From contig SJOL01004603.1 in assembly GCA_004794785.1 (NCBI GenBank), positions 19,841 through 83,840 of the forward strand: 64,000 bases of DNA. Direction: 5' to 3'. Below, piece after piece: positions 38,201-53,594 of the stretch. This DNA comes from Opisthorchis felineus (taxonomy: Eukaryota > Platyhelminthes > Trematoda > Opisthorchiida > Opisthorchiidae). The stretch's first letter is position 1, and each line of letters opens with the position of its first letter. A program made the translations under genes and the position numbers. A model generated the notes under the pieces. The model ran no database searches. It saw only the letters and a list, made by a program, of their open reading frames with translations, and was not told the DNA's origin.

Positions 38201-41200
38201 TGGCTCCACTCATCTTTCAGTTAAGGAAACCACATCACCTGGTCATGAAATAATTGACTCCTTGAGTGACGGCTCCTCAGATGGAAGCTCGATACGGCTT
38301 GTGAAATTACTCTTCCTGTGAGCCACTTACAGGTAGTGTGAGAAGATTTGGGCATTCTCAATTGAGATTTCATCCTGTATATGAAGGCAATCTATACTGA
38401 AAACTGGGAATCACTATACGGTTGCTTCATCCTCGTCGGGGACATCAGCAGTGCGTTTCTCACAAATCTCCATGGCGGTTCGAACTCGATCAACTGCTCG
38501 TGGCCGAATGGCTTGATCTTCAGCTATTAACTGAAAGGTCGAAAGTCCTGACCACCTTAGAGATTCATGAGCTATGCACTGTTGAAGTTACGGCAATGAA
38601 GTATCGGTGTTAAACACTGATGTCATGCTGTCGATGATTATGATGATGATGACTGTTTAAGTTCTCTAATAATGACGAAGCAGCTACATATTGGTCTCGG
38701 CTTTTCGGCATACTAGGAACATTCTACACCAGAGCAGCTCCAAAATCTTTGATGATTGAAGCATGCAGACTCTCGTCATTGTGTTAAACGTGAATGACTT
38801 CTGTCGACGGATCCCAGCTTAATCTTTTGTAATTCAAACTCATGTTCCGGGACCTTGGTGGCACGAAAACCCATTCAATTGCTGGTCGAACCAACACATG
38901 ACCAGAATCTCGGAAATGTTGGAATTTTTATTTCACCCCTTGCGTGGCACATATTGAAAGTGGTCATGAAAGCAACCTGTGTTGGACTATGTTTGTATTA
39001 TTTAGCACGTGCTCTCTATAAGGATTATGGTGCAGTCTCATTGATGCTGGATTCCCGGCATCGGTATTGCGTACATACATTGAAGTTTGAGAAGAAACTT
39101 CTACGATGGATCAGAAAGGTGAGCGAAGGAATAAGCTCGGTTTCTGAGAGAATAAGGTCGACTGGATATCCCCGTAGAACAGGGCTCATTGTCATTCTTC
39201 GGGATACGACGATGTGGTAGCGGTACAAACACATCGGACTAACAGTGAATAATCGGCATGGCAGTTTCAGAGAGGAAAGTGTAAGGCATAAGTAATGACT
39301 TAGCCTACAAAAGTCTTCAGGTGACAATGTCCAAATGATGTGAATCCGAATGAATATCCAAAGACCAAAGACAACAACCTTACTGAAATTCCGGCTAACA
39401 ATGTCAAATCCATACGACATTATATTCAGTCACACACAACAGAAGACGAAACACTGAGGAGTTCGGATTACCTCATAACCCAAGATGGTATGCGGTTGCA
39501 CCATCCCCAACACGATCCAAATCAGAAAAGTTGCCAAGGAAACGCAGCAGACGAACGGCACAAAATAACCGGCAATGCGATCAGCCAGCTGTTGAATTGG
39601 AGCCTGTGATGGATAAGGAATGAACCAAAAGTATGGGATAGTTTGTAATATAAACGTCTCCATTTCTTCTGGTTTCTCAAATGAAACGAGTGAAAGGATT
39701 GTTGTGCGGGCTGTACATTCGGGATGCTAAGCTCAAACGCTGGAGTATTTCGTTCATCCAAACTGAGATGAATATGGAGTCCACGAACATGTAAAGGTGA
39801 ACAGAATTCAGGAAATAGACTTCTCCATTTAAACTTTAAACTGATAAGAACCACAGAAAAGTGGGAAATGCGACAGTCTATACGTGAGGTTGAAACACAC
39901 TAATGAGCGTGGCTGCAAAAAGATGAAAGGAAACTAGCTGCCATGATTGTTCATGATAAACAAAAATCGGACCACTCGGCGATGTCTTAACTGTTAGGAA
40001 ATTCTAAGGACGCATAGGAATGAGAAACGATAAAAAACTAACAGAGTTTACACCTCAACATTCGAAAATCTATAGGGTTGGTTTGAACCGCCGACTTCCT
40101 AGTCAATGGTTTGCACCTTGCTCACGGAGCTTCTGCATGATGTTAATTCATCATCAACAGAGGCAACAACAGCAGTGTTAGCGCAGATACTTCAAGCAGT
40201 ACAGCCACAAAGTTCATAACACTACATTTAGAACAGTGAAGTGAAAAAGAAGTGAGTGGATGAGAGAGGGATCTGGTGCTAGACCTCCACAAGAATTTTG
40301 AGGCTCTCTCACCTCCAAGTGCCCAATCAGACAAGCTATAAAGAAATCGACAACATGAACGCCACTGACATCGATTAGTCGTTATTTCTTGCAATGTCTG
40401 CAGCTAAACGCAGGGGGATCAAGGGGACCCCATCCTGGAGGGTGGATCGAACCAACAACATCCAAACTCGTCATAATCTCTTTCACACCCTTTTGCCGAG
40501 CCACATGTTGCGTTATTCTGAAGGAGGCGCGGAGAACAACATTCTTTTTGGTAGACAATGTTTTGGCCGCGTAGCACACGGCCGAGCGACTGAAGCTGAT
40601 GGTGCTGATGGTGGTGATGAACTACCTGGTCCACAACTAAATACCAGTTTTCCAGTTACCTCGTTACGAATCTGTTGATGCCATGTGACACCAGCGCCAC
40701 TTCGGAGACATCGGTGCTCAAAAAGCTGACGAATGCCTCACCTGTCCATGGAGCATAGCAACCACACAACAATACAGCCATTACTACAGCCTGGTACACC
40801 TTGAGACTCAATGATTTGGGTTTTTGACGCCACAAGTGATGCAACTTAACGAAAATGATTAGGACATCTGACTTCATCAGATACTTCCATCAATCCAACT
40901 TCGTGAGCAGTGAGCAACACAGCACGTGCATTGGAAGTTAGACCTCAGAGAAGAGCTCGGTGTTCGGAAAGCTCAGTCTACTGATCTGGAGATTAATGCG
41001 ACCAAAAAAGTACTAGGATGACGTCCGGTTGCAAACTGATCAGCTGGGTTATATCCGACATTGCAGTTTAAATTATGCATTAAAAGCCTAGAAGACACTC
41101 GTTCATGTCAAAATTTGGGAGAAGCTAGAAGTTTTAAAAGCAATAGTTTTTACTTGCGCTAAAGTCATCCGAGGAGGGCCGATTACCACAGCAAGCAAAA

Positions 41201-44200
41201 AATCTTTCTGTTTTCTTTTTTGTTCGATAGAAGGTAGTTCAGTCATTCTGCCAAAAGGTGTACGATTTAGTTGACTAACTCACCTTAGATGTCTGAGCTT
41301 CTTCAACCAGACGTACGATTTGTGCAAGGGCAGAATCATTTCCAACGTGTGTCGCTTCAGCCCACAACACATTGGTAAGGTTAATGGCACCACCGATCAA
41401 CTCAGAGCCTGAAACACAAACGACACATGAGCGTGCGGAAAATCAACCAATTTCTCAATCGACTCGTTATTCCCACTGGCGGAATGTACTTAATGTTCGT
41501 AGGAAAAGTGATAGATTTATCATGTTCTCATGAAGGGTCATACCTTACAAATCTCGCGATCCGCATTTGAAAATATGGATAAATTTTCCGAACAGCAGTG
41601 TCAGTAACGACAGTGACGGTTTGTTTAACACTGCTCACGATTCAGTAGGTGGGCTTATCTAGTATTTTGACACCTCAGTAGCTAAAACCTACTGATCTCA
41701 GCATCACATTTAGTTAGTAGGTCGAACAGATTGGTTTTCATGACCAAATATCATGAATCTGCTAAACGATTAAGAAGAATTTACAGGGGAAAGACCGGTG
41801 ATGTAAAAGGCTGCTTACTCCACAACCCCTTGCAAAGACGACTGAGTGAGGGGAATGTTTGATAATTCAAAGAAACCCCATGACGAAGTTTCACGGCTTG
41901 TTGTCAATTTAGACTTGAGCGTCCATGGAAGAATACGGACATAGTCCGATCCCAGCATGTAGCGCAGATTTAAAGGTTTTACGACAATTTCAGTCTATGT
42001 TCATCTATCAAAATCCGATACTGAAGAAAAAATCCCCAAACAGCTACAAAATGATCTGCACTAGACATAAGAGTATAACAGCCTCGTCCCAACCGGAAAA
42101 ATAAATCTTGGGACGTGGCCACAGCCTAGAATATCAAAGTTAGTGTTGGGAAGACTGGTAGAATCAGAGATGTCAATAGGGCAACCAAAGACGACAGAAT
42201 AAACAGTCATCAGAATGACTGTACAGCTATGGTAACAATCAAGCTTAACTATGCCGATATAGGTCAGGATGTTGCCTAATACAATTAAAATTCTCTTTGT
42301 GAAAACCGACCTGCAATTTGGTGTGCAAATGAGTGCATTTGTCGAACTTCATACAACTTTGGTTCAAGTAGAACATAAAGTTGACGGAAACCCGGGGACC
42401 GCGCCTACCTGATGAGCCCCAAAAAAAGACGAAATCGGTCGTGAGCTGTCGAAGAGTTTTCAACAACCTTACGAGCTGTTTGCTTCAACTGAGTTTTGTT
42501 TGGCGATCGAGAAAAAGCTCGGAGTAGGCCAACTACTGCCTGAATTCTCCGCCGTATTAGGTATTAGGGTCTATATCGGCATTGGCATGAGACCAACGGG
42601 TCACAAGGTATGCGTCCTACACTCACCTAGCCAACTTTTTTCATGCAATCCCGTTGTGGACGCGGGGGGGGGGGAAATTGTTTGAAGTACACAAACTAGG
42701 GGCTGTTTCCTCCATCCACGTTACACTCGTGAGGCCTGTCGCCTTTAAGCGACCAACTACAACCGTCGATTGGCACTACAAAGGTCGCGATGTGGCAGTG
42801 GCACAAAAAATTCCGGAAAATTGCCAATAGAGTACGGAGTGTTACCAAGCCACAAATACCATGATGATATGATACATTAAATCACGTCGCGTGAATAGTA
42901 GAAAGAATCTACTTTGACTGATAGAGTGAACGAGTGGGAGGATGGAAGAATGGACGAGCGGGAGAGGAGTGAATGAACAACTCGTGAATGTGCACACCAG
43001 TCGACAGAATGTTATAGCGAGTGGTAGTTTAACGAAGGTAGGTAACATCTCGAATATTTTTTTTTCATTTTTACGCTTCCTTATCTGTCCTATGTGAAAA
43101 TTCACTAGGTAATCAGTTTTCTCAGTCTAAACAGAATCGTTTTCATTGAACCACATGGATTGGTGACACGTTGATTAACAAGTGCCTCAGACTAGGCCTG
43201 TGCGCTGAGAGATTTGGGTAAAACACAATGAACGCCATGGCTTAGTTAACTCAGATTCTCCTGTTTGAATTTCACCTTTTCACTATCAGTGTGTATATTA
43301 TGGTCATTCCAAATGGCATCCTTTCCCGGAACGGCGTTAGTGCAGTGTGGAATAGCCAGGATCACAGCCAAATAAAAAGAAAGATGGTACCAACATTTAC
43401 CGAAGACACATTAAGCAGTGAGGCTGCCCAAACATGCGTGGTGATTAAGAAACAGATAGGCGGATGTGCAGATGAGTGTAAATGAATGGTCGGTTATGCC
43501 TGGAAAGATGGGCCTCCATCTTCAAGAAAACTTTCCTCTGTGTATGCAACCGGATAAAATGGCAAATTGCTTGCAGCACTAGTAAAGAACAGCTAAAATG
43601 AAGAATGCACCTGGCTGTTTGTCCACAGGCATCGACTCGCCGGTAATCAGTGACTCATCACAAGCTGAGTTCCCGATTAAAACTCGCGAATCAACGGGGA
43701 CCTTCTCACCTGGACATATCTGAAAAAGATGAAGCCGAAAAAAATATTACTCAAAGATCCGGCGTATTAATCCAGGTAAGAGTTTAGGTAAAAGAAAATG
43801 CGAATGTGGAGAACTTGTTTCCGTGTTGCTCAGCAGAAAAGGTTGAAATGCGATCTGCGAACTTATTACTGAGAGTTTCTGCTTGATTTTCTCTGACCAC
43901 CGTGTTTCCACGCAATAATTATAAATAAAACAACTAGCAAGAAACTACAGTTATATATATTTATACATACGTATGTATGTACGTGCATCATAAATTATTT
44001 TTAATTAGTATTATTTATTATTAGTTGTATCTGTAATTATTTGTAGTTCGTAATATTTGTAATTTTACTTCTATCTGGCAAATGTAAGTCAATCGACGTT
44101 CACAGGAAGCGCACAATCGAAGAGAACTGTGGTGAATTTTCGCCCCTACCTGGCGGTGGATTGGCTGGTAATACATATTTTTGTTAGAAAGTGATATGTA

Positions 44201-47200
44201 CTTGACTAAGTGTTTTAAATATAAGAAAACGCAAAGCTTCTACAAAAAGATACATCTGTCTCCCAATGCTTCCAGACGAAACTTCAAACTCTAAGCTAGC
44301 AGCAATCTTGGAGCCCACATCAAACCGAAGCAGTCCAGTAAAACTGTAGGGCTAAAGTCTGCTCGATTTCCTACTTCCGTGCACATTGGTTAAATGGTCA
44401 ACTAAGTTAGTCACAAATAAACCTGGTCCTAAATAACCGTTAAGCATTCTCATTTGAGTGGCTGATATCATTCAAACAAATCTATCTGTGACCGAGAAGT
44501 TAGGTCGGCTTGTTCGGGATCACCATCCTTTCGAGGACCGAAGAATGGAGCCTGGATAAAAAGCAGCATAGCCGGAAGAGTTTGAGGCGAATATTTGGTA
44601 CAATATGTAAGCCTAAGCAATAATCCTTAGGTGTTTCATAGGTAACTGAGGCAGTGCACACGATTAGTCGCCTGTTTTTGGTGTAACACTACTGCGCGTT
44701 TAAATTAGAATGGTTAGATAGTTCCGGAATGCGTAATCCCGTGCACAATAAATACCCTCAAGCATAATGAAAGGATCAATAGATCAGACGTATCATAGTT
44801 CACAAAAGACCATTAAGCGCTTGCCTTTAGGCATCGATTGTGGATGTCACAGCCACTATTGTTGCAGGTTCGCAGTCCATCATGCTCCAAGTTCAGATAT
44901 AAAAACAGGTAATATAGTTGAGACGTTGGGAAGTTTTAGGCTTCAACAGATAAAATAAGCAGGTTCACTGGAGGGCTAAGAAGAAAGTACCGTCGAGTTA
45001 ACACCCCGCAGTTTTGGTACTAAGCAGAATCTAAAACTTTTAACAATCCGAGGACTGAGAGAGAATTTTTATCGAAGAATCCGCGTGGTAGACTGGCATC
45101 CGCTTCTGTACTCGCCTGTAACTTCAATCTACCGTGCACGAGGTTACATGCGGTCTGTGCTGAGCTGCACGTACAAACAACTGAACGTCCTATAATTGGT
45201 GTACAGTTGAGGGGATAAAACCAGAGGCTAAACAGGAGGAGACAGTTCTAAGGACACCTGCGCAAACACGACCGCATTTACCGCAGATCCAGTTATGTCT
45301 CAAAATCGAGGAGCTACAAAAAGACCGTCGCATACAAAATCCATTTCGTCTGCTTGAAGTTGCTGATCATTAAACTGGGCACTCTTGTGAGCATCACCTC
45401 TCTCCGTGCCGTCATCACTTCACGAAATTCACGCTCATAGCCTTAGGACTTGCAGCCGAAGCATCTAGATTTAATAGGGTTGTCCTTTAACGTTGACCAG
45501 TTGATCATACAGAATCTACTTCGGGATCCTGAAGCTCACAAGTTTTCAAACACGCCCAAGTCACCATAGACGGCTGAATATGCTCGTGGCCGTCGTTGCC
45601 TCATAATGCGTCTGTAGGGGAACATCTGACTCTGGCATCAGTTCCCTCCAGAGAATGCCATTTATAAGCCTCAGGAATCCAAAATGAAATCCGTCCAAAT
45701 ACCGGATATTGCACCGGCACGTGGTCAGCGTTTTTACATGGCACCAGAGGACAGCTTGGTGTTGAATCACAGGTTCCGGTTCCTTCGCACTGGTGTCTGC
45801 AGTTCGCCATACGCCACACTCAATTTGGCATCACATGACCTCAGGTTACGGTCAACGGACAATGTGCTACCAAGATAGAAGAAATCTGCACAGTACTCAA
45901 CAACCTCAGTTCCAATCTTGAGGCAACTAGCAGTGCTGAAGACCGAACTTAACGCACGTCGACGAATAACGAGAATTTTCTTCGAGTTGATGCATAGGGC
46001 AAACTGCACAGCGACAGACGCAAACTACTCGCCTAGGCGTTGCAGCTCACCAGTTGTACGTGCCAGCAGTGTAGACTAGCATGCAAACATGAGGAAGTGG
46101 ACCCTAGTTTGATAGGACAGACTTCTCACCAAAATGCCTAATATCGGAAAGACGCCATTAAGATGATATTCTAGGTGTGTGCCAGAGTCGTCGCTCAGGA
46201 AAGCTACTTCCACTATGTGCGTTAGACGCAGACTCGGGAGAGATGGCACAGGGATGCACATCTGTCGACTGCGAGTGAAGATTTCAGGTTAATCGTTTGG
46301 ATCTTCTTCGCACCCCACTACACAGACTTCGGATTAGATTCGCACGTTTTGGCGGATAGCCGTAATTTGAGAGAATCATCCATAGCACTTCCCGGTTAAT
46401 GGAGTCGATAGTCCATGAAATCTACGATGGGATAAGCAGTAGCTGTAGATTTCCGGCGGATTGTTCTGGAATCTCTCATGCAGAAATTATCAGGTTCATT
46501 GTGCTGTGATTAGCACAGAAACCACATTCTTATTTGGCAATGTGTGGTTTGACCGCTCCAGCAGTGAGGCGGTTGAATGGCACTCCCCCAAAAGGTTACC
46601 CGCACAGCTCAGTAAGCTGATGCCTCTGTAGTTGCCAGGTGAGTTTTTGCTTCCTTTTCTTTTGTACAACCCCACCCCTAAATATCTCCCAACTATGGTA
46701 ATATCTGCACTCTCTGGCAGACGATGTTGACTAGTTGAAGAAGTGTCTTGTCCAAAGTCGGGTCACCAGGCTTGCAGAGTTCTGCTGGAAGCATGTCTTT
46801 CCTAGATGCTTTGCCATTCCGCAACTGCAAGTTCGTTTGCCGTATCCGTTCGGTGGACAAACGAAAGTCCATCTGCCAGAGTCTACCCACTACAGCCCTG
46901 ACGACGTTCGTATGTCGGTTCAGCAGTTTGTTGACGCAATTTCGCTGGGCACCCATTATTTCGGCTTCAGTCCCGTGTCAGCATCCTTTATAGTTTGAAT
47001 CGGTTTGATGCGGACAAAAGCTGTAGAAAGCGTTTTATCCTTTCTGAGCACGAGCTGTTTTACATTCTGTTTGTTATCGTCAAACCCTTCAGGGCCTCTT
47101 GGTAGTAGTATTCCGGACATCCTGGCGGCCATTCTCAGTATTCGGTGCTTCCAGTTCTGCTACGCTTCTATTGGCGCGTTCGATTATCTGAGGTTTGTAA

Positions 47201-50200
47201 ATTGGGAAGCTATCTTATATTGGTCGATGAAACCGGTTTTGGGATCCTTCAGATATGTTGCTTGAAAGCCTATGCGTGGAACTCATCTTTGTTGCTGTCT
47301 GCCGAGCAAAGTGTTGACTATGCACTCTGATCAGTGTCACTTAGCTTCAAGCAGTTAGTCCATCCGCAATGAAGCAAGACATGGATTGATTTCAGGGATT
47401 GTGAATCAAGCACTTTTGGTGCATCTGGAAAGGGATAACAAACACCATGATCCCCTAGCAGAAAGCCTATTCATTAGAAGGTGTATCTAGTAACAGCTTC
47501 TCGAAAAAACCCTTGATCATCCAATAATGGTTCGTTCACGGTTACTTATACCTTCAGTCTGATTGCAAGCAAGGTCTTGAAGGACGATCGACCTGGTCAT
47601 CAGTTTGATCAATCGGTCTTCCAACGTTATACGAGAGCACTGAGATGCTCAGTCTGGCAGACAGTGCATCACTGTTTGTCTTCAACAGATCGTGTTTTGG
47701 ACAGACCAAAAACGTGTATGCGACTTTGAAAGATAGTCTCAAACTGATGGACGATCCACCTTTGCAATTTCCCAGCTTAAGCCCGCAAAATCCTAGGTTT
47801 GAATGATCTTCTGAAGCAAATAATGGAGTCCTGCTTTGGTGTGTACCAAGAAGTGCAAGCGCATGGCGCAGACTGGAAAACGTCACAATGAAAAAGCAGG
47901 CTTTCGACGATTAAGTCAGACAAAGTTAACAATAAGAACGTGGCTTAAATATGGTCCAAACATGCGACCTATCCCCGCGTCTAAACAGGTTTCTGAGAGA
48001 CTTATGTGCATTGCTCTGACAATGGAAAAGTGGCATATGTTTTGGAAAGAATTTCCATATTTTTCATTTCTAAACGATTCTTAGTTGAAGTTGTGACCTA
48101 AATGTGAGGAATAAGTAGTTCCGGCCAATCAACAGTCAGATGAAGGTAGAAAGTCAGGATCGTACAATTTCGCCCCGGGTGTTTTTCGTTTTCTCTTCGA
48201 CAATGCGGCTTATGCAATGCCTAGATAACTAAAATTTGACAAGATGTACTTGCATACTGCTTACTGCCTATTGGAAAAATTGTGGATTACACTCATTAAA
48301 AACAAGGCGGTTCAATAACTTTGTTGCCGGGATTACTGACTGAAACCATGAAATTCAAACAATTAGGTACGACATTCAAACGTTCATAAATGCCACAATG
48401 GTTTCATTTGAGACAGTGTGAAATATTGGCTAACCTTTATAATATCCCCCCGATGAACAAGTTCGACTGGTATCCTTTTTTCCGTCGCATTCGTATAGAT
48501 GTTCTCAGTGATGTGTCGACTTGCTTCGTTGTGTGATTGTGTTTTAGATACGATTATGGACGCTTCTGTTGGTTTTAGAGCCAGCAGTTTTGTCAAGGCC
48601 TCGGAAGTTTTTCCCTAAATGGGACAAAAAGATGCACATTCCGGTTTAAAATCAATTAGCGGAGCTGAAATCTGAGACGTCGGCACCAAAGCTAACAAAG
48701 TCGACGTCATACTGGTCGGATATGATATCAACCATAGACTTAAGACCGATAATGCGAAGAAATCTTCTGCTCATCCGACTTAGAACGAGCCTATGAGCTA
48801 GGATATTGTGTGAATGTTTGTGAGTCGGGGGAAACGAGAGGAACGAAGGAAAAATTGATGGACTGGTTCAGTAGCATACGGTAGTACGACTGAATAATCG
48901 ATGTGCTTGACAGCCTGTGAACAAAGTGTGCAGCATTTCCGTCCACCGTTTCGTTGTAAAACCGTTGAATCTGACCTTCTACAGAGCCAGGTGTTGCGGC
49001 TCCGCCTGAATTTTCCAACATATACCAGAGCAGGTCACTGAAACAGTCATTCATTTGCGTTCTTTCGAAATTTATCATTGTAACAACACACGGTGTGTTA
49101 AAGGAAGACGAATCCGTTCATTTCGTTTGAAAGCTATAAACTAGGTATCAATTGGATTAGCTCGATGGACAGTGGACGACATGATAAGGTGTTCTAATTG
49201 TCGGACACAAGCAACATAAAAATGCTGGCCAGGTGAACCTTAAACGATGGTTTCCGTGGCAGCAATGGGTTCATCAAGCGTGTAGTTACTATCGTTTAAT
49301 AAACATGAACTCCCTACAGAACATATATGCGATTGAACAATGAAGCCTGAAGAAGGCGTCTGACAAATTTCTCGACACTACCTTATCATCTGTAGTTAAA
49401 TCGGCAGCTATAAACCGTATATAGGCTGTCATCACCATTTCGTTCACCACAGATGATGACAAACATTTGGTGCACGGGTGGGTAGTGGCGACAGGCGACC
49501 TTCTTGATAAGCCTCGGTGTTTACTCAATGCAGACATAAAATATGCCTCTTACGGAGTTCATCTCCTAGAGTGACCAGTTATTATCGTAACCACTGATAA
49601 CAACACCTAAGGAGAACACTGGTGCTTCACTGCCGTAGAGCTGCGCCCATTTATTTCAATAAAGCCTCATAATGAAAAACAAACAGGAACGGGGGTGGGA
49701 GGGAGACTTATGGATAGCCTACAACAAACTTCCGAGGTGCCTGCAGCTCAAACACTCAATCAGAAACTAAATAGAAGGTGGCAGCATAAACGCAGCTGAC
49801 ACGGGTCAGCCGCCATATCGTCCCCTGTCTTCAGCCAAGCAAAGGAAGTCACGTGGACCCCATCCTGGAGGGAGAACATCACCAACAGCACCGAAGCTTT
49901 TCTTAACAACCTTCATCCCCTTCTGCCATGTCAAATTCAGTCCACCTCTAGCTTTCCGCCACTCCGAATCAGGCACGGAAAGCAGAGCTCGTCTCTGCAG
50001 GCGGTAACTGGGCATGCGTAACACACGGCCCAGCCACCTTCGCTTGTAGTGATGGATTAGTTGTTCAAGGGAACTAAGCTCATTTCGTCTGTCGCATCAT
50101 CGTCAAATCTAATGTAACTACCGAGATATGTCAAACTCTGAATACCTAGAGGCATGTTTAAAGACAGCACCCTAACCCTAACCCACTCAACTGCGCACTG

Positions 50201-53200
50201 ATGATGTCTCCTCGTATGGTGACGAAACGTTTGCAAGCCAAATGCCAAGCTCGGCGAACAGATCAACAGCCACCTGATCAACAACCAATAAGACAGCACC
50301 TCCTGAAGTACGACTTGGCTTTTCGTGGGTGCGAAGCACATGCCTGAAAACTGGATGGCATCGATCAGTCTTTCTAGTATTGTTTGTGGTTGCTGCCTTT
50401 TTCCAAAGCAAGAACAACGTCATCTGCAAGGTAAACACCGTCATAGATGAGGTACCCACTCGGAGAGAACTGAACACAGGAAATTTGGAAACCTATCAGA
50501 GCTCGCCTCATTACTTCATCAATGAAAAAAGTATAAAAAAATGGGGACAGTGGCACCCTTGCTGGAAAGCGTGCCATACACTCTCGCGCGCCCAAAAAGC
50601 GATCAAACCAAGCGAACAACAATCCGCCGCTCTACGAAGGACTATCCTTATGAAAGGAAACCGTAATTCTATTTATCTTTCAAATGTTTGGGCAATTTTT
50701 GTTACCAAATAAACCAATCCGTCAAAAATTTCTAACTTCTCCACTAAAGACTGATTTCACTCACAATCACCGGAAGACGCTTTGAGGGTGTCAGCTTTGG
50801 CAGTCTGCCAAGGAAACATAGAAGCTACACGTAGAATAGCTTTTAAAATCTTTCATTTTGTCGATGTTTACTTTCTGATTTTGGCACCCAGCCAATCTGC
50901 ATTACACTGGAGTTGTGTCAGTAGATGATACACCGAAGTGTTTTCCGCTTTCATTTGCGCAAACTTATGTTTACGCTGTATTATGCTTACTGAACTCACA
51001 TGATACCATAGGTTGTCATACGACCTGAAAAATCAGAAGTGAGTCGTAACCAGCCACTAAATTGGCCTGGAATTTATCACTCATACCAGCTTCTACATTT
51101 AGCTTGTGGTAATCATAAGGCCACAATAACAGTTGAGTAACGTAGAGCTAGGCGCATTCCAATTTTTCGCTAGCCCCGATTGTAAATTAGTGATAGCTTG
51201 TCGTTTGTAGTTAATCGAGCCCTGAGATTTCTGCGACGCCTAACTTTTTAAGGAGCCACGCAGACGTTGGTGGATTTCAATCTTCAAAAATAATCATTAG
51301 GGAATAACCAGTTTGAGAGGAACACTTCGACAGATGGCAACAAAACATAAGGGCCATGCGTACAAAAACAGCTCCAGCCAGAATACTGTCCTGCTATAAA
51401 AAGCGCCGAGTACTCAGTTGATTTCATTCTGCAATTTTGGTATCATGCGCCTGCATGAGCCTACTCGCATCACCTCTGCATACGAGGACTGAATCTATCT
51501 GGTTTTATTCCCTTTATTTTGTTTTCCACCTCTTTTCACACAAGATATCATTTGATAAATCCGCTAAAGATGTAAATGCCAGAAATTACAATTGTTAAAC
51601 ATATCAGCGAATCATTAGCAGTCTATGTTGAGGAGTAACGGGTTGAAAAATGTGCCAAAAACTGATCACTGTGAGGGTCGGGGAAGTTGTCATTCTACGA
51701 CACGCAATTTTTATTGAGTTGATTAACTTTGATTGAATTTCAATTACTAAAAGGATGGTTACCACAAAGGGACGTCGCTTAACAGTAGGGACACTGCATT
51801 TTGAGTAGCTACTAAACAACTGAGCTTTTATTGTGCCTGAAACAAGCGCTGTCACCCCTCAAAACGCACTGAAGGAGCGATTTGTAGCATCACTGACTGC
51901 ATGTTAGTGTGTGATGACCACTACTCAACGTAAGTGATGTATCTGGCCTATCAGTGACTAGCTACAACTATTCAGAGTTATCTAATCGCAAGCAGGAGGC
52001 TTGATATAACAAGACGTGTTTATCCAAAAGACGAGCAGACCTCAGACTGCCTTGGGATGATAGGTTGAGGACAACAGCTAACATCGTCAATAATGCACGG
52101 ACCACTGATGGCACACAATTATCGAAGAACGTATGGGGCCCACCGTAGATAGACTTTGATCTATTGAAGGATGGTATGCAGGACCGGTGGGGTTTAGTAG
52201 CTGTCATCGTTTAAGCATGCGATGCTTATTTTTTTCGGAAATACTCTAAGAGAGATAGGGAATGACCAGAGTGTATCTAATTGTCCAGTGATACACAAAC
52301 CTTTGCAATGTGTTCCAACCACCGACCCAAAGAGACGAAGACGAACAACATAGGCGAGGTTTCAAATACCGTACGCGGACTTGTTGGCCATTGAAAAACA
52401 ATAGCGACGAGGAGGATAATGACGGAATATAGGTAGGCTATAGTTGTGGCCATGACAATCAGAACGTCCATATTGGCCATTCCGTGTGATATCGACTTGT
52501 ATGCTTGCACATAGAAATAGCGTCCACCAAGTGTCTGCAGATGATAAGAAGGAAGAAAGGTAGAGGGTAGATCGCAAAACAGAAACATCGTCCAAATATG
52601 AGTAAAAGCCCGGAGAGACTAGAATATTTCAAAGATTTGAGATCGTCAAGAAAACGGATAGACCACAGTCTACAGTGTGAGTAGGATTGGTCAACGGAAT
52701 GCAGGAAAATCCAAGTGTATCTCCCACAGGCTCAACACGACGCGCACGTTCAAACATCAACTTGACCAATCAGAAAAACGCTGACTATTCCAATGTTGAT
52801 ACCAACTGGTTCGTGACGTCTTGTTTGTCCGACGTGTCCGAAAATTTGAACCAAAAAATTGCGCTCGAAGGCTTTCTTTTTCTTACCGCATCGACTGAAG
52901 TAACACGCTAGGGTATAGCATTGCTTACTAGCAGGTTATATGTGAACTGGCATCACACAACCACATTCGGATGGACGCTTTTAACAGCATAAATGTCTCA
53001 AACAACTACCACATACTCGAAGTTGATAATGGGCAGTGAACGTTTTGCGACACACAATGGTCTCCACTAAATGGGTATCAGGTAGTACCAGCAGTGGGAA
53101 CTTACGATGCGGCACCGCTACTATTACCTCTTGCCGAACCGATCCACCGGCGTGGACTGCTCAAGAGGTTTCGGCAAAGAACTTGCCGACATGCGGTTCA

Positions 53201-53552
53201 GGTAACTTCCCTCAAGCGAGGAGTAACTACTGATGTTTCTCCAGATCATCCACAGTCCGCCACAATAGCATACTTAAAATATGGTCAACATTATACGCCG
53301 ACGGCGCGTGAGAGGCTTGGTATCGTGTGCAGCGCGCTGGTTCCAGGGCTCCGAAAACATAACTCAGAGGTCCAGAGCAACCAGTTAGCTCTGAACAACG
53401 CTCAAAGCGGTAAAGAGTTACACTGTACAACCGAACCAACCGCCGTAGTAAAAAGTAATAGGTTCCAAACCATGAGCTTAAAATCGCCACACTGACGTCG
53501 ACGCCGGTCTATCAATTAGCAATAAACAACAACCTGACTGTTTCTAAAATTC

Positions 53553-53594
<42 letters not shown>

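Larger units (their letters stand above)
35534..39471. other. ATP7 intron h
   Basis: This intron of about 3.9 kb contains a short R1 fragment (37585-37655), a related fragment near 38420-38460 and an R2 copy (38575-38650). No coding sequence is recognised. Confidence 0.6.
39604..41283. other. ATP7 intron g
   Basis: This intron of about 1.7 kb is mostly the 3' end of a non-LTR retrotransposon on the - strand (40143-40880), followed by a tRNA-like B-box segment near 40078-40135. Confidence 0.7.
41409..43610. other. ATP7 intron f
   Basis: This intron of about 2.2 kb contains a hammerhead-bearing repeat copy (42346-42480, + strand) and a G10 homopolymer at 42664-42673. Nothing else is recognised. 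Confidence 0.65.
49740..50640 (-). mobile_element. Non-LTR retrotransposon RT and 3' end
   Basis: On the - strand [20 protein letters not shown] then [12 protein letters not shown] (50374-50622) are RT palm motifs; YADD reads LADD. Further on, [17 protein letters not shown] (about 50080-50140) and [17 protein letters not shown] (49960-50020) are thumb and C-terminal segments. An R1 module sits in the middle (50180-50290). The remnant is interrupted by stops. Confidence 0.8.
48615..52300. other. ATP7 intron d
   Basis: This intron of about 3.7 kb holds a non-LTR fragment (49740-50640, - strand), overlapped by an R1 module and a short telomere-like tract at 50170-50184. No feature is seen in 50700-52300 or 48660-49700. 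Confidence 0.65.

Noticed and set aside
43951..43985. ATATAT / GTATGTATGTA tract as a regulatory element
   Set aside because: It is simple low-complexity sequence inside an AT-rich intron stretch.
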